DNA from: Reyranella sp.
GTDB taxonomy: Bacteria; Pseudomonadota; Alphaproteobacteria; Reyranellales; Reyranellaceae
Assembly (NCBI GenBank): GCA_022844015.1
Contig: JALHMO010000043.1
Span: 1-42,330 of the forward strand
Direction of reading: 5' to 3'
Length of the DNA stretch: 42,330 nt
Shown here: one piece after another, positions 16,101 to 25,369 of the stretch
Layout: each line of letters starts with the position of its first letter
Position numbering within the stretch: position 1 is the first letter of the stretch
Position numbers and translations under genes: made by a program
The notes under the pieces: model-generated
What the model was told of the DNA's origin: nothing
Database searches by the model: none
Seen by the model: only the letters and a program-made list of their open reading frames with translations

Positions 16101-18171
16101 CGAGGTCGGGCGCATCCGGGTCGGCGGCGACGCCGGCGACATCGGCGGCCTCGACATCGTGCCGACCCGCACCGTGTCGCTGTTCAGCGGCCCGGTGAAG
16201 CTCGACGCCAACGGCGAGGCCAGGATCGGCCTCGACATCCCCGACTTCATCGGCCAACTGCGCATCATGGTCGTGGCCTACGCCAAGACCAAGGTCGGCT
16301 CGGCCGACCAGCGGCTGTTCGTGCGCGACGCGGTCACCGCCGACGTCGTGCTGCCGCGCTTCCTGGCGCCGGGTGATCGCGGACGGCTGTCGCTGTCGCT
16401 GCACAATGTCGACGGCCAGGCCGGCGACTACCGCCTGACCCTCGAGGCGAGCGGCGCGGTGGCGCTCGACCGGCCGGTCGCCGAGACGCGCCGGCTGGCG
16501 ACCAACCAGCGCGAGCTGCTGACCTGGGATATCAAGGCGGGCGAGGCCGGCTTCGGCAAGGTCGCCGTCGCGGTCGAGGGCCCGGGCAACTTCGCGGTGC
16601 GCCGCGAATGGGACATCCAGGTGCGCTCGGCGCAGACGGCGAGCGCCATCGACACCGTGTCGCAGCTCGAGCCGCAGCGTCAGCTCACGGTCGACCGCAA
16701 CCTGGTCGCCCAGTTCGCGCCCGGAACGACCAGCGTCAGCGTCGCGCTGTCGCGCGTCCCCGGCATCGACGTGCCGGGCCTGCTGCGGGCGCTCGAGAAG
16801 TATCCGTACGGCTGCCTCGAGCAGACGACCAGCCGCGCCCTGCCGCTGCTCTACTACAACGACGTCGCCCTGCTGGGCTACGCCAAGGCCGACTTCAACG
16901 TCCAGGAAAGGGTGCAGGACGCGGTCTATCGCGTCGTCGACATGCAGACGTCCGACGGCTCGTTCGGCATGTGGGGGCCCTTCTCGCCGGCCGCCGAATG
17001 GCTGCAGGTCTATGCCCTGGACTTCCTGCTGCGCGCCCGCGACCAGCAGATGAACGTCCCGGCGGCCACGCTGCAGCGCGGCTTGGCGTGGCTCAACCGC
17101 TCGGTCGAGAAGTTCTCGGCCAACGCCCAGGCCTATGCCTGGTACGTCCTGGCCAAGGGCGGCCTCGCCGATCCCGGCCGCATCCGCTACTTCCAGGACA
17201 CGAAGTCCGGCGAGATCACGGGTGGCCTGGCCTGGGCGCAGCTTGCCGCGGCGCTCAACCAAGTCGCCGAGCCGGGTCGCGCGCGGCTCGCCTTCGCGAT
17301 CGCCCGCCAGCGCATCGAGCAGCCGGTGCCGGGGGAGTACTATGGCTCGCCGCTGCGCAACCGCGCCGCCCTGATCGCGCTTGCGACCGAGGCCGGCGGC
17401 CAACAGGCGCTGAACGAGGTCGTCGCCTCGGTGCGCGAGCAACTGGTCGCCAAGGGCGAGTACACCACCACCCAGGAGCAGGCGTGGCTGCTGCTGGCGG
17501 CGCGCGCCATGGCCGGCGGCGGCACCGAGCTCGCCTACTCGGTCGATGGCCAGCAACACAAGGGCAGCAAGGATCCCGTGGTGATCAACCCCGACCGGGC
17601 GGCAGTCGAACGCGGGGTCCGTGTTGCCAACGACGGCGACCGTGCGGTCTGGCTGCAGGTGACGGCGCGCGGCGTGCCGGTCGAGCCGCAGCCCGCAGCC
17701 TCGCATGGCCTGAGCGTCGAGCGCCGCTACCTGACCCTCGACGGCCGGCCGGCGAACCTCGCCCGGCTGCGCCAGAACGAGCGGGTGATCGTGTCGATCC
17801 GCGGCCGCAACCTCGAAGGCGGCTATCACGAGGCGGCGCTGCTCGACCTGCTGCCAGCCGGCTTCGAGATCGAGAGCGTGCTGAACGAGGAGACCGTGAA
17901 GTCGTTCTCGTTCCTCGACAAGCTGACCGACACGCGCATCGCCGAGGCGCGCGACGACCGCTTCTTCGCGTCGTTCAACCTCGGCCGGCGCAACTATCGG
18001 ATGTGGTGGGATTCAGCGGACCTGTTCCCGAATTCCTACCATGTCGCCTACATCGTGCGCGCCGTGACGCCGGGCAGCTTCGCCCTGCCGGCAGTGCACG
18101 TCTCCGACATGTACGCGCCGCGCGTCTATGCCCGCAGCGCCATGGGCCACGTGACCATCGCGCCGCGCTGA
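13162..18171 (+). CDS. Bacterial alpha-2-macroglobulin (YfhM-like), thioester-containing
   Basis: A 1669-aa periplasmic protease inhibitor, close to the usual length of type I bacterial alpha-2-macroglobulins. The N-terminus (MNRSTLVALVAALMLGSGIA) is a signal anchor rather than a clear lipobox. An Ala/Pro/Thr linker (about residues 33-90) leads to successive macroglobulin domains. The thioester motif is intact: YGCLEQTTS, Cys1218 to Gln1221, at the start of the alpha-helical thioester domain. A protease cutting the bait region would be trapped covalently. The ATG at 13162 follows a G-rich site (GGGGG near 13152). The pbpC gene follows, the classic partner that rebuilds peptidoglycan after damage. 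Confidence 0.95.
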   Translation: MNRSTLVALVAALMLGSGIAGYVIGKPRDSIDRPTQPTVASAPAPAPAPTPAPAPQTAQTTTPAPATPATPANTTPAATPPAPEPRAMTAAPFGYRSYWLDTKGSEAEACLEFNKGLVPSGVRYGDFVRIEPEVKSAVRVVDSRLCIGGLSYGTDYKVKLLAGLPGAGDVKLDTERTVEVSLGARPAVVNLPGKGFILPRGSAAGVPVTTINVSKVGISVYRVNERAIDRFANDRYDATYPGSEPMTDSWSLRRWLRGDNGKRIWRGTMEVKNVQNQPIVTAFPIRETIQDWKPGAYFVVVWDAAKPPARGYGYEDDEDEQSDGTAAGMWLVDTDIALTTFTGADGLTVFARSLQTALPIAGLEVVLLTRGNEPIGKVITDAAGRANFAAGLLRGRGAAEAFAVMATDEAKKDFSRLELTKSPFDLSDRGISGRDQPGPVDAYLYTERGIYRPGEAVQLMAMLRDNGATSLADMPVTLIVKRPDGSEFTRYTAALQGSGAIHQAIDLPKSSRRGRWSVTAHIDPKAPSVGRVEFSVEDFVPEKLKVEIKPDRPMMRPGEINGFGIQADFLYGAPASGLTVEADLRVTVDDNPFASYAQYRFGPESERESFEPPFITLNGTDTDETGKSRLEWGGNGIKDTVLPLRAQIQARVFEPGGGRATRTETALPMRTRNVYLGIRPAFEGRYAREGATTEFDVVAVDADGKQIARPTIQYRLDRINYSYQWYQVDGRWRWQSTQHDRLLTTDTVALAADAPLRLSLNLQWGSHRLTVVDTENNTSTTMQFYVGWYGGEGSGEEAPDTLRVASDKQNYRPGDSARVRIEPSFAGEALVAIATDRIVATYPVQVPSGGTTVEVPVKAEWGPGAYALVTAWRPLSTPADRTPTRAIGAVWLGIDPALRTLGIQITAPEKVTPRQRIEVPVKVSNLQNEEAWITLAAVDEGILQLTRYRTPDPANFYFGKRRLGVAMRDDYGRLLDTKADEVGRIRVGGDAGDIGGLDIVPTRTVSLFSGPVKLDANGEARIGLDIPDFIGQLRIMVVAYAKTKVGSADQRLFVRDAVTADVVLPRFLAPGDRGRLSLSLHNVDGQAGDYRLTLEASGAVALDRPVAETRRLATNQRELLTWDIKAGEAGFGKVAVAVEGPGNFAVRREWDIQVRSAQTASAIDTVSQLEPQRQLTVDRNLVAQFAPGTTSVSVALSRVPGIDVPGLLRALEKYPYGCLEQTTSRALPLLYYNDVALLGYAKADFNVQERVQDAVYRVVDMQTSDGSFGMWGPFSPAAEWLQVYALDFLLRARDQQMNVPAATLQRGLAWLNRSVEKFSANAQAYAWYVLAKGGLADPGRIRYFQDTKSGEITGGLAWAQLAAALNQVAEPGRARLAFAIARQRIEQPVPGEYYGSPLRNRAALIALATEAGGQQALNEVVASVREQLVAKGEYTTTQEQAWLLLAARAMAGGGTELAYSVDGQQHKGSKDPVVINPDRAAVERGVRVANDGDRAVWLQVTARGVPVEPQPAASHGLSVERRYLTLDGRPANLARLRQNERVIVSIRGRNLEGGYHEAALLDLLPAGFEIESVLNEETVKSFSFLDKLTDTRIAEARDDRFFASFNLGRRNYRMWWDSADLFPNSYHVAYIVRAVTPGSFALPAVHVSDMYAPRVYARSAMGHVTIAPR

Positions 18172-18241
18172 GCGATCGCCCCACGCCGAGCATCGCGATG
18201 GCGCCTGTCATCCCCTTCCGGACCAGGAGCGTCCGCTCGTT

Positions 18242-18367
18242 CTCCTCCCCAGCTTTGCTGGGGAGGTGTCGCCGTCATACGGCGACGGAGGGGTCGAAAG
18301 CCCCACTTGGGCTCATGACCCCTCCTCCCCGGATGACGGGGCACCTCCCCAGCGGAGCTGGGGAGGA
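18242..18367. repeat. CTCCCCAGC palindromic repeat between the A2M and PBP1C genes
   Basis: The arms at 18242-18268 (CTCCTCCCCAGCTTTGCTG...) and 18341-18367 (CACCTCCCCAGCGGAGCTG...) are inverted copies of each other, and each is itself a small palindrome (CCCCAGCnnnGCTGGGG). Between them are GGCGACGGAGGGGTC and its inverted partner GACCCCTCCTCC. The element fills most of the gap in what is usually a tight gene pair, and may act as a terminator or stabilise mRNA ends. Confidence 0.8.
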
Positions 18368-18397
18368 CCGCAAAGAACCGACCGCGGCCCGCGCGCC

Positions 18398-20434
18398 ATG
18401 AAACTGCAGCGGCTCCTCGTTGGCGCAGCCCTCGCCGTCACCCTGGCCACGGCGGGAGCGCTGGCCCTCGACCGGCTGTTCCCGCCAGACCTGACGCGCT
18501 ACCACCAGCGCTCGAGCGAGGTCGTCGACGCCAACGGCCGCCTGCTGCGCTCCTTCACGACAGCCGATGGCAAGTGGCGGCTGGCTACCGCGGTCGACGA
18601 TGTCGACCCGCTTTATCTCGCTCTCCTGAAGGCTTACGAGGATCGCCGCTTCGACGACCATTGGGGCGTCGATCCTCTGGCCGCCGTGCGCGCCGCGTAC
18701 CAATGGGCGTCGCGCGGGCGCATCGTTTCGGGCGCCTCGACGATCTCGATGCAGGCCGCCCGCCTGCTCGAGCCGCGGCCGCGCGGGCTGCTCACCAAGG
18801 CGATCCAGTCGGCCCGCGGCCTGCAGCTCGAGTGGCGCTACTCCAAGCACGAGGTGCTGGCGATCTACCTGACCTTGGCGCCGATGGGCGGCAACCTCGA
18901 GGGCGTGCGTGCCGCCTCCTTCGCCTATTTCGGCAAGGAGCCGAAGAGCCTGTCGGCCGCCGAGGCGGCGCTGCTGGTCGCCATCCCGCAATCGCCCGAG
19001 CGGCGGCGGCCCGATCGCGCCGCCCAGCGCGCCCAGTCGGCGCGCGATCGTGTGCTGGCGCGCGGCCTCGACCACGCCGTCATCGACCAGTCGCTCTACG
19101 ACAAGGCCGTGACGCGCCGCGCGCCCGACCGCCGGCTCGCGATGCCGATGCACGCGCCGCACCTCGCCACGTGGCTGGCCGGCCAGTCGCCGGGCACGGC
19201 CGTGCCGACCACCATCCGCCTGGAGCTGCAGAGCGCGCTCGCCCAGCTCGTCGGCGAGGAGCGCGCCCAGTTCCCCGACCGCGCCCAGATCTCCATGGTC
19301 GTGATCGACAACCGCACGCGCTCCGTCGTCGCCTGGCTGGGTGGCTCGGATTTCTTCGGCAAGGCGGGCCAGGTCGATCTGGTGCGGGCGCATCGCTCGC
19401 CCGGCTCGGCGTTGAAGCCGATGATCTACGCCATGGCGTTCGACGACCGCACCCTGCATCCGCAGTCATTGGTCGAGGACGTGCCGGTGCGCTTCCGCGA
19501 CTGGCTGCCGCGCAACTTCGATCGCGACCACCAGGGCGCCGTCACCGTGCGGCGCGCCCTGCAGCAGTCGCTCAACGTGCCGGCAGTGCTGGCGCTGGAG
19601 AAGGTCGGCCCGCAGCGCTTCCTCGCCACCCTGCGCAGTGCCGGTGCCACGCCCGGCCTGCCGCCCGGAGACCTCGGCGCCTCGCTCGGCATTGCGCTCG
19701 GCAGCGCCACCATCTCGCCGCTCGAGATGGCCACCCTCTACAACGGCCTCGCGACGGGCGGACAGTTCTCGCCGCCGCAGATCCGGCGCGACCGGCCGCG
19801 GAAGGAGCCGGTGCGGCTGCTCGGGCCGGCGGCCGCCTGGTATGTCGCCGACATCCTCGCCGAGGCGCCGCTGCCCGAGGGCTTCGCCGCCCTGCCGGTC
19901 AACCTGCGCGAGCGCCGTATCGCCTACAAGACCGGCACCTCGGCCGGGTTCCGCGACGCCTGGGCCGCCGGCTACAGCACCAACTGGACGGTGGTCGTGT
20001 GGGTCGGCCACGCCGACAGCACGTCGCGTCCGGAGGGCCTCGGGCGCGTCGCCGCCCTGCCTGTCCTGTTCAAGGCATTCGGCCGGCTGCCGGCGGAGGA
20101 CAACCGCGCCACCGCGCCGCCGGTCGACGTGCTGCGCGTCGCCTCGCATCGCGAGCTGCCGCCGATCATGCGTGCCCTGCGGCCGCCCGGCGATGCCAAT
20201 GGCGGGCCGCGCATCGCCTACCCGCCGGCCGATGCCAGCATCGAGCTCGGCAACAGCGAAGCGGTGCCGTTGAAGGCGCTGGGCGGCGAAGGCCGCCTGC
20301 GCTGGCTGGTCGACGGCCAGCCGATCGACGGCAGCAGGTGGGTACCCGGCGGACCAGGTGCGGCCCGCGTCGCCGTCGTCGACGAGTCCGGCCGCTCGAG
20401 CGCCGTCAACGTCCGCATCGTCGTGCAGCGCTGA
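18398..20434 (+). CDS. pbpC: Penicillin-binding protein 1C
   Basis: A 678-aa bifunctional peptidoglycan synthase. An N-terminal membrane anchor (LLVGAALAVTLATAGALAL) is followed by a GT51 transglycosylase domain with the catalytic Glu81 in EDRRFDDHWGVDP and the motif GASTISMQAARLLEP. The transpeptidase domain has SALK (Ser337, Lys340), SLN, and KTGTS (Lys511). A C-terminal BiPBP_C domain of about 90 residues (AYPPADASIELG..., VDGQPIDGSRWVPGGPG) identifies it as PBP1C. ATG at 18398 begins MKLQRLLVG. It is paired with the upstream alpha-2-macroglobulin. Confidence 0.95.
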   Translation: MKLQRLLVGAALAVTLATAGALALDRLFPPDLTRYHQRSSEVVDANGRLLRSFTTADGKWRLATAVDDVDPLYLALLKAYEDRRFDDHWGVDPLAAVRAAYQWASRGRIVSGASTISMQAARLLEPRPRGLLTKAIQSARGLQLEWRYSKHEVLAIYLTLAPMGGNLEGVRAASFAYFGKEPKSLSAAEAALLVAIPQSPERRRPDRAAQRAQSARDRVLARGLDHAVIDQSLYDKAVTRRAPDRRLAMPMHAPHLATWLAGQSPGTAVPTTIRLELQSALAQLVGEERAQFPDRAQISMVVIDNRTRSVVAWLGGSDFFGKAGQVDLVRAHRSPGSALKPMIYAMAFDDRTLHPQSLVEDVPVRFRDWLPRNFDRDHQGAVTVRRALQQSLNVPAVLALEKVGPQRFLATLRSAGATPGLPPGDLGASLGIALGSATISPLEMATLYNGLATGGQFSPPQIRRDRPRKEPVRLLGPAAAWYVADILAEAPLPEGFAALPVNLRERRIAYKTGTSAGFRDAWAAGYSTNWTVVVWVGHADSTSRPEGLGRVAALPVLFKAFGRLPAEDNRATAPPVDVLRVASHRELPPIMRALRPPGDANGGPRIAYPPADASIELGNSEAVPLKALGGEGRLRWLVDGQPIDGSRWVPGGPGAARVAVVDESGRSSAVNVRIVVQR

Positions 20435-20475
20435 CCCAACCTGCGCCGCCGGCTCCCTCGCACGGCGTCGCCCCA

Positions 20476-21069
20476 TCAGGGCAGCAGAACCAGGGCGACC
20501 GACGCCACCAGCAGGATCGCGAAGGCCACGTTGATCGCCCGGTTGGTGCGGGGTTCGCGGAACAGGCCGGTCAAGGCGGCACCGGCCAGCAGCCAAGCCA
20601 CGTTCACCGCCACCATGACCAGCACGAGCACCGCCAGCTTGGCGGTGACATCGAGCACCATCCGTCCCGGCACCAGCACGAAGCCCGAGTACAGCGCCGC
20701 CATGGCGGCGTAGCCCTTGGGATTGATCGACGACAGCAGCAGCCCCGCGCCGAAGCTCGGCGGACGCCGCACGCTCGACGCGTCGCCGAGCGGCGGCGCC
20801 GTGGCGATACGGAACGCGAGATAGACGAAGTACGCTCCCGCCAGCCCGGTGACGATGGGCGTGGCGCCGGGGACGGCGAGCAGGACGCCGACGACGCCGC
20901 TCGCGACGATGGCCATCACGCCGATCATGCCGACGACGATCCCGGCCAGGTAGCCCACTCCTCGTCGCGCGCCGAACGCCGCACCGGTGGCGGCCAAGCT
21001 GAGCGTCGCCGGACCCGGGCTGCCGGCCAGGGCCACCGCTGCAAGCAGGAAGCCGAGCAGCCCATCCAT
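20476..21069 (-). CDS. LysE family translocator
   Basis: A 197-aa inner-membrane protein with about six helices and the LysE/RhtB N-terminal signature: [30 protein letters not shown] across TM1 and the following loop (split here as [15 protein letters not shown] and AAFGARRG). A second landmark is [11 protein letters not shown]. These carriers export amino acids or related small molecules. The ATG at 21067-21069 follows AGGGAG at short spacing. It converges with pbpC; no regulator gene is adjacent. Confidence 0.88.
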   Translation of the reverse strand: MDGLLGFLLAAVALAGSPGPATLSLAATGAAFGARRGVGYLAGIVVGMIGVMAIVASGVVGVLLAVPGATPIVTGLAGAYFVYLAFRIATAPPLGDASSVRRPPSFGAGLLLSSINPKGYAAMAALYSGFVLVPGRMVLDVTAKLAVLVLVMVAVNVAWLLAGAALTGLFREPRTNRAINVAFAILLVASVALVLLP

Positions 21070-21175
21070 CGGCTCCCTATGGCGCACCGCCGGCGAGGCG
21101 TCTTGAACGTTCGTGCAGCACACGTCCGTCATGTACCTCCTCCTTCGGCACGACATACGCACTGGCGACAAACAT

Positions 21176-21342
21176 CGTCATCCCGACCAGCGCCGGGCAT
21201 TGCGCCTGCCCTGAGCGCAGCCGAAGCGAGGCCCAGCGGAAGGACCCGTCTCGTTGCTGGCACTACCAAGAGAGGCCCCTCGACCACGCCGCCAATGGCG
21301 CTGTAACCAGCGCCTTATCGGGCGGCTCCGCTCGGGATGACG
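21176..21342. repeat. GTCATCCCGA element, copy 2
   Basis: The terminal inverted repeats CGTCATCCCGA (21176-21186) and TCGGGATGACG (21332-21342) are perfect. The right half aligns base for base with the copy at 8112-8324 over CGCCGCCAATGGCGCTGT and GGGCGGCTCCGCTCGG, with scattered substitutions. It lies between the LysE and HMG-CoA lyase genes and has no coding capacity. Confidence 0.85.
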
Positions 21343-21399
21343 GGTCTTCTTGTCACTCGCGAGTTCTCTGCCCGTTTGCCCCCGCGTGCTGCGCGTTCT

Positions 21400-22308
21400 T
21401 CATGCCGCGAGTCTGGCCTTCAGCGCCTGGGCCACCTTCGAGGCCGGCTCGCGGCCCAGGGCGGCGCAGATGGTGCGGCCGGCCTCGGCGACGGCATCGA
21501 GGTCGACGCCATGCTCGATGCCAAGGCCGTTCAGCAGGTAGATCACGTCCTCGGTGCCGACATTGCCCGACGCGCCTTTGGCATAGGGGCAGCCGCCCAG
21601 CCCCGCGACAGCCGTGTCGAACACCGCGATGCCCCGCTCCATGACCGCCAGGATGTTGGCCAGAGACTGGCCGTAGGTATCGTGGAAATGCGCCGCGAGC
21701 TTCTCCCGCGGGACCCTTTCGGCCACCGCGTCGACCATGGCCACGCAGTCGGCCGGCGTGCCGACGCCGATCGTGTCGCCGAGCGAGACCTCGTAGCAGC
21801 CCATGCGGAACAGGCGCTCGGAGACCTCGGCCACCTTCACGGGCGCCACCGTGCCGTCGTAGGGGCAGGCGATCACGGTCGAGACGTAGCCGCGCACCTT
21901 CATGCCATGCTTCTGTGCCGCCTCCAGGACGGGGGCGAAGCGCTTGAAGCTCTCGTCGATCGAGCAGTTGGTGTTCTTGCGGCAGAACGCCTCCGAGGCC
22001 GCGGTGAACACCGCGATCTCCTCGCAGCGGGACTCGACGGCGCCGTTCATGCCCTGCTTGTTGGGCACCAGCACCGGATAGGCGACGCCGAGCCGGCGCG
22101 CGATCCGCGTCATGACCTGGTCGGTGTTGGCCATCTGCGGCACCCATTTCGGCGACACGAAGCTGCCCGCCTCGACGGCGCGGTGCCCGGCCGCCGACAG
22201 GGCATCGATCAGCGCCACCTTGGCCTCGACCGGGACCGGCCTGGCCTCGTTCTGCAGACCATCTCGCGGCCCCACCTCGACCAGCCGGACCTGCCTGGGA
22301 AACTTCAT
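21400..22308 (-). CDS. Hydroxymethylglutaryl-CoA lyase
   Basis: A 302-aa enzyme that splits 3-hydroxy-3-methylglutaryl-CoA into acetyl-CoA and acetoacetate, the last step of leucine degradation. The HMGL-like TIM-barrel signatures are VEVGPRDGLQNEARPVP (Arg and Asp in the metal site), SFVSPKWVPQMAN, SLGDTIGVGTP, AHFHDTYGQ (metal-binding His pair) and the active-site loop GLGGCPYAKGASGNVGTED with its catalytic Cys. The ATG at 22306-22308 has GGAGGG upstream, so it is preferred to the GTG 12 bases earlier. It is 27 bp from the TauE gene on the same strand. No other leucine-catabolic gene is present. Confidence 0.94.
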   Translation of the reverse strand: MKFPRQVRLVEVGPRDGLQNEARPVPVEAKVALIDALSAAGHRAVEAGSFVSPKWVPQMANTDQVMTRIARRLGVAYPVLVPNKQGMNGAVESRCEEIAVFTAASEAFCRKNTNCSIDESFKRFAPVLEAAQKHGMKVRGYVSTVIACPYDGTVAPVKVAEVSERLFRMGCYEVSLGDTIGVGTPADCVAMVDAVAERVPREKLAAHFHDTYGQSLANILAVMERGIAVFDTAVAGLGGCPYAKGASGNVGTEDVIYLLNGLGIEHGVDLDAVAEAGRTICAALGREPASKVAQALKARLAA

Positions 22309-22335
22309 CGCGCCCTCCACTGTCGGAGGCGCATG

Positions 22336-23082
22336 TTACGCGATCTGGCGGCCCACGAGGTATGCTCCCAGCAGGAACAGGCCCGCGAAGAACAGCCTGC
22401 GAAACGTCGTGGGCGTGATATGGCGCCGGACCACCTGCCCCAGCGCCATGCCGGCCAGCGCCGGGGCCAGGCACGCCAGCGACATCGCTGCCGAAGCGCC
22501 GGAGTATCCGCCGCCCTGCAGCAGCCCACCGGCCAGCGCCAAGGTCGACACGGTGAAGGAAAGCCCGAGCGCCTGCACGAGATCGTCCTTGTCGAGGCCG
22601 ATCGCCTGCAGGTAGGGCACCGCCGGAAGCACGAAGACGCCGGTGGCTCCGGTAACCAAACCTGTCGCAATGCCGACCAGCGGCGAGGCCCAGGCTTCGC
22701 GGCCCGCCGCAAGCGTGAAGCGCGCGCCCGACAGGCCGATAGCGGCGTAGGTCAGCAGCGCGACGCCCAGCGCAAGCCGCCCGACGCCGCCCATGTCGCT
22801 CGCCAGCACATCCGTGGCGAGCAGCGTGCCGACCACGACGCCTGCCATCATGCTCCACAGGCGACGCACCAGTGCCCGCCAGTCCGGGCCGGCTATCAGC
22901 TGCCAGGCATTGGTGACCAGCGACGGCACGACGAGAAGCGCCGCGGCCTCGACCGGCGCGAAGGCGAGCGAGAGCAGGCCCATCGCGAAGGTGGGCAGGC
23001 CCATGCCGATCACACCCTTGATCAGGCCCGCGAGCAGGAACACCAGGCCGGCGACCAGCCAGGGAAGAATCGAGCCATCCAT
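22336..23082 (-). CDS. TauE/SafE family sulfite/anion exporter
   Basis: A 248-aa integral membrane protein with about eight helices. The duplicated TauE/SafE motif is visible as FLLAGLIKGVIGMGLPTFAMGLL in the first half and GIATGLVTGATGVFVLPAVPYLQ in the second. The family exports sulfite, sulfoacetate or other organic anions; the substrate here is unknown. ATG at 23080-23082 has AGGG upstream. It is followed by the HMG-CoA lyase gene and faces a divergent LysR regulator 99 bp away, which probably controls it. Confidence 0.88.
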   Translation of the reverse strand: MDGSILPWLVAGLVFLLAGLIKGVIGMGLPTFAMGLLSLAFAPVEAAALLVVPSLVTNAWQLIAGPDWRALVRRLWSMMAGVVVGTLLATDVLASDMGGVGRLALGVALLTYAAIGLSGARFTLAAGREAWASPLVGIATGLVTGATGVFVLPAVPYLQAIGLDKDDLVQALGLSFTVSTLALAGGLLQGGGYSGASAAMSLACLAPALAGMALGQVVRRHITPTTFRRLFFAGLFLLGAYLVGRQIA

Positions 23083-23181
23083 TCGCCTACCCTGAGGGGC
23101 GGTCGGCGGGCGGACAATGCGGAAGGCTCGAGGCCTGCCTCAGGCCTGGCCGAAGGCTCCCGATCCGGCCAGAATGTCGTC

Positions 23182-24099
23182 ATGCGCTTCGACCTCGTCG
23201 ATCTCCGGCTCGTCCTTCATGTCGCGGAGACCGGCAGCATCACCCATGGGGCGTCGCGCTCCGCCATGGCGCTGGCCTCGGCCAGCGAGCGCATCCGCGC
23301 CCTGGAGGAGACCCTCGGCACCGCGCTGTTCGACCGTGGGCGCCGAGGCGTCGTCCCGACGGAAGCGGGCCTCACCGTGATCCAGCATGCGAGGCTGGTG
23401 CTCGAGCAGATCGAGCGCCTGCGCGGCGATCTGCGCCAGCATGCACGCGGGCTCCGCGGCCGGGTGCGGCTGTCGTCGAACACCGCAGCGAGCCTGGAGT
23501 TCCTGCCCTCGGCGCTCGCGAGCTTCCTGCAGGCTCACCCCTCGATCGACGTCGATCTCGCCGAGAGACCGAGCGGCGATATCGTCCGCGCGATCGCGAG
23601 AGGCGAAGCCGATATCGGAATCGTCGCCGATGCCGTCGATCCGGCAGCCGAGTTCGAGACTTTTCCCTTCGCCGAGGATCGCCTGGTGCTGGTGACGCCG
23701 CAGCGCCATGTCCTGGGCCGGCAGAAGCGTATCGCCTTTCGTGACACGCTCGCCCATGACTTCGTCGGCTTGGCTCCGGGCAGCGCCTTGCAGGATCACC
23801 TCGACGATCACGCCACCCGAGGCGGATCTCGCCTCAGGCTCCGGCTGCGACTCCCCGGCGGTTTCGATGCCGTATGCAGGATGGTCGAGAGAGGCATCGG
23901 GGTCGCCATCGTCTCGCGAACGGCAGCGCTGCGCTGCCGCAAGACCATGGCGATCCGAGTCGTCCCGCTCGCCGATCCCTGGGCACGCCGACGCCTGCGA
24001 ATCTGCGTCAGGAGCCTCTCCGGCTTGCCGATCCATGCCCGATCGCTGGTCGAGCATCTGCGCCGGCTCACGGACAACACGGGCACCTCGCGCCCTTGA
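23182..24099 (+). CDS. LysR-type transcriptional regulator
   Basis: A 305-aa regulator. The winged helix-turn-helix is residues 1-60 (MRFDLVDLRLVLHVAETGSI, SRSAMALASASERIRALEE, LFDRGRRGVVPTEAG). A linker helix and an LysR substrate-binding domain (RVRLSSNTAASLEFLP, DIVRAIARGEADIGIVADAV, VERGIGVAIVSRTAAL) follow. It diverges from the TauE/HMG-CoA lyase pair; LysR regulators commonly bind such divergent gaps, so these are the likely targets. The frame extends far upstream without a gene; ATG at 23182 fits the family start. Confidence 0.93.
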   Translation: MRFDLVDLRLVLHVAETGSITHGASRSAMALASASERIRALEETLGTALFDRGRRGVVPTEAGLTVIQHARLVLEQIERLRGDLRQHARGLRGRVRLSSNTAASLEFLPSALASFLQAHPSIDVDLAERPSGDIVRAIARGEADIGIVADAVDPAAEFETFPFAEDRLVLVTPQRHVLGRQKRIAFRDTLAHDFVGLAPGSALQDHLDDHATRGGSRLRLRLRLPGGFDAVCRMVERGIGVAIVSRTAALRCRKTMAIRVVPLADPWARRRLRICVRSLSGLPIHARSLVEHLRRLTDNTGTSRP

Positions 24100-24141
24100 A
24101 GCATCGACCGGCCAAACCGAGGGCTCACATCGGCACGCCTG

Positions 24142-25209
<1,068 letters not shown>

Positions 25210-25292
25210 CAGCTGTCTCCTTGTTCTCCCATGCTCTTCTGAGGAGCGGCAATGCGGAAAAGTTCCGCCGGGATGACTTGAATGTACCTATT

Positions 25293-25308
25293 TTGTTCCA
25301 AAGAACAA
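25293..25308 (-). promoter_or_regulatory. TTGTTC-N4-GAACAA palindrome in the recA promoter region
   Basis: A perfect 6+6 inverted repeat, 84 bp upstream of the recA start. On the recA strand it follows a TTGACT hexamer (25320-25315) and overlaps a weak -10-like CAAAAT (25295-25290), so it sits where a repressor would block RNA polymerase. Its half-sites are the GTTC of LexA operators, but their arrangement differs from the direct repeat at 25352-25366. Confidence 0.5.
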
Positions 25309-25351
25309 GAAAACAGTCAACTCCCTGATAAAAAATATCTTCTTGACATAT

Positions 25352-25366
25352 GTTCCAGGTATGTTC
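25352..25366. promoter_or_regulatory. Alphaproteobacterial SOS box GTTC-N7-GTTC
   Basis: GTTC at 25352-25355 and GTTC at 25363-25366 are separated by seven bases, exactly the direct-repeat LexA operator known from alphaproteobacteria (GTTC-N7-GTTC, or GAAC-N7-GAAC on the other strand). It lies 3 bases after the stop of the 73-aa gene and 142 bp upstream of recA. A plus-strand TTGACA (25343-25348) is next to it. Confidence 0.75.
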
Positions 25367-25369
25367 GCG

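Noticed and set aside
15703..17829. A 708-codon minus-strand open frame within the alpha-2-macroglobulin gene
   Set aside because: No ribosome site or domain, and the sense frame has the intact thioester protein.
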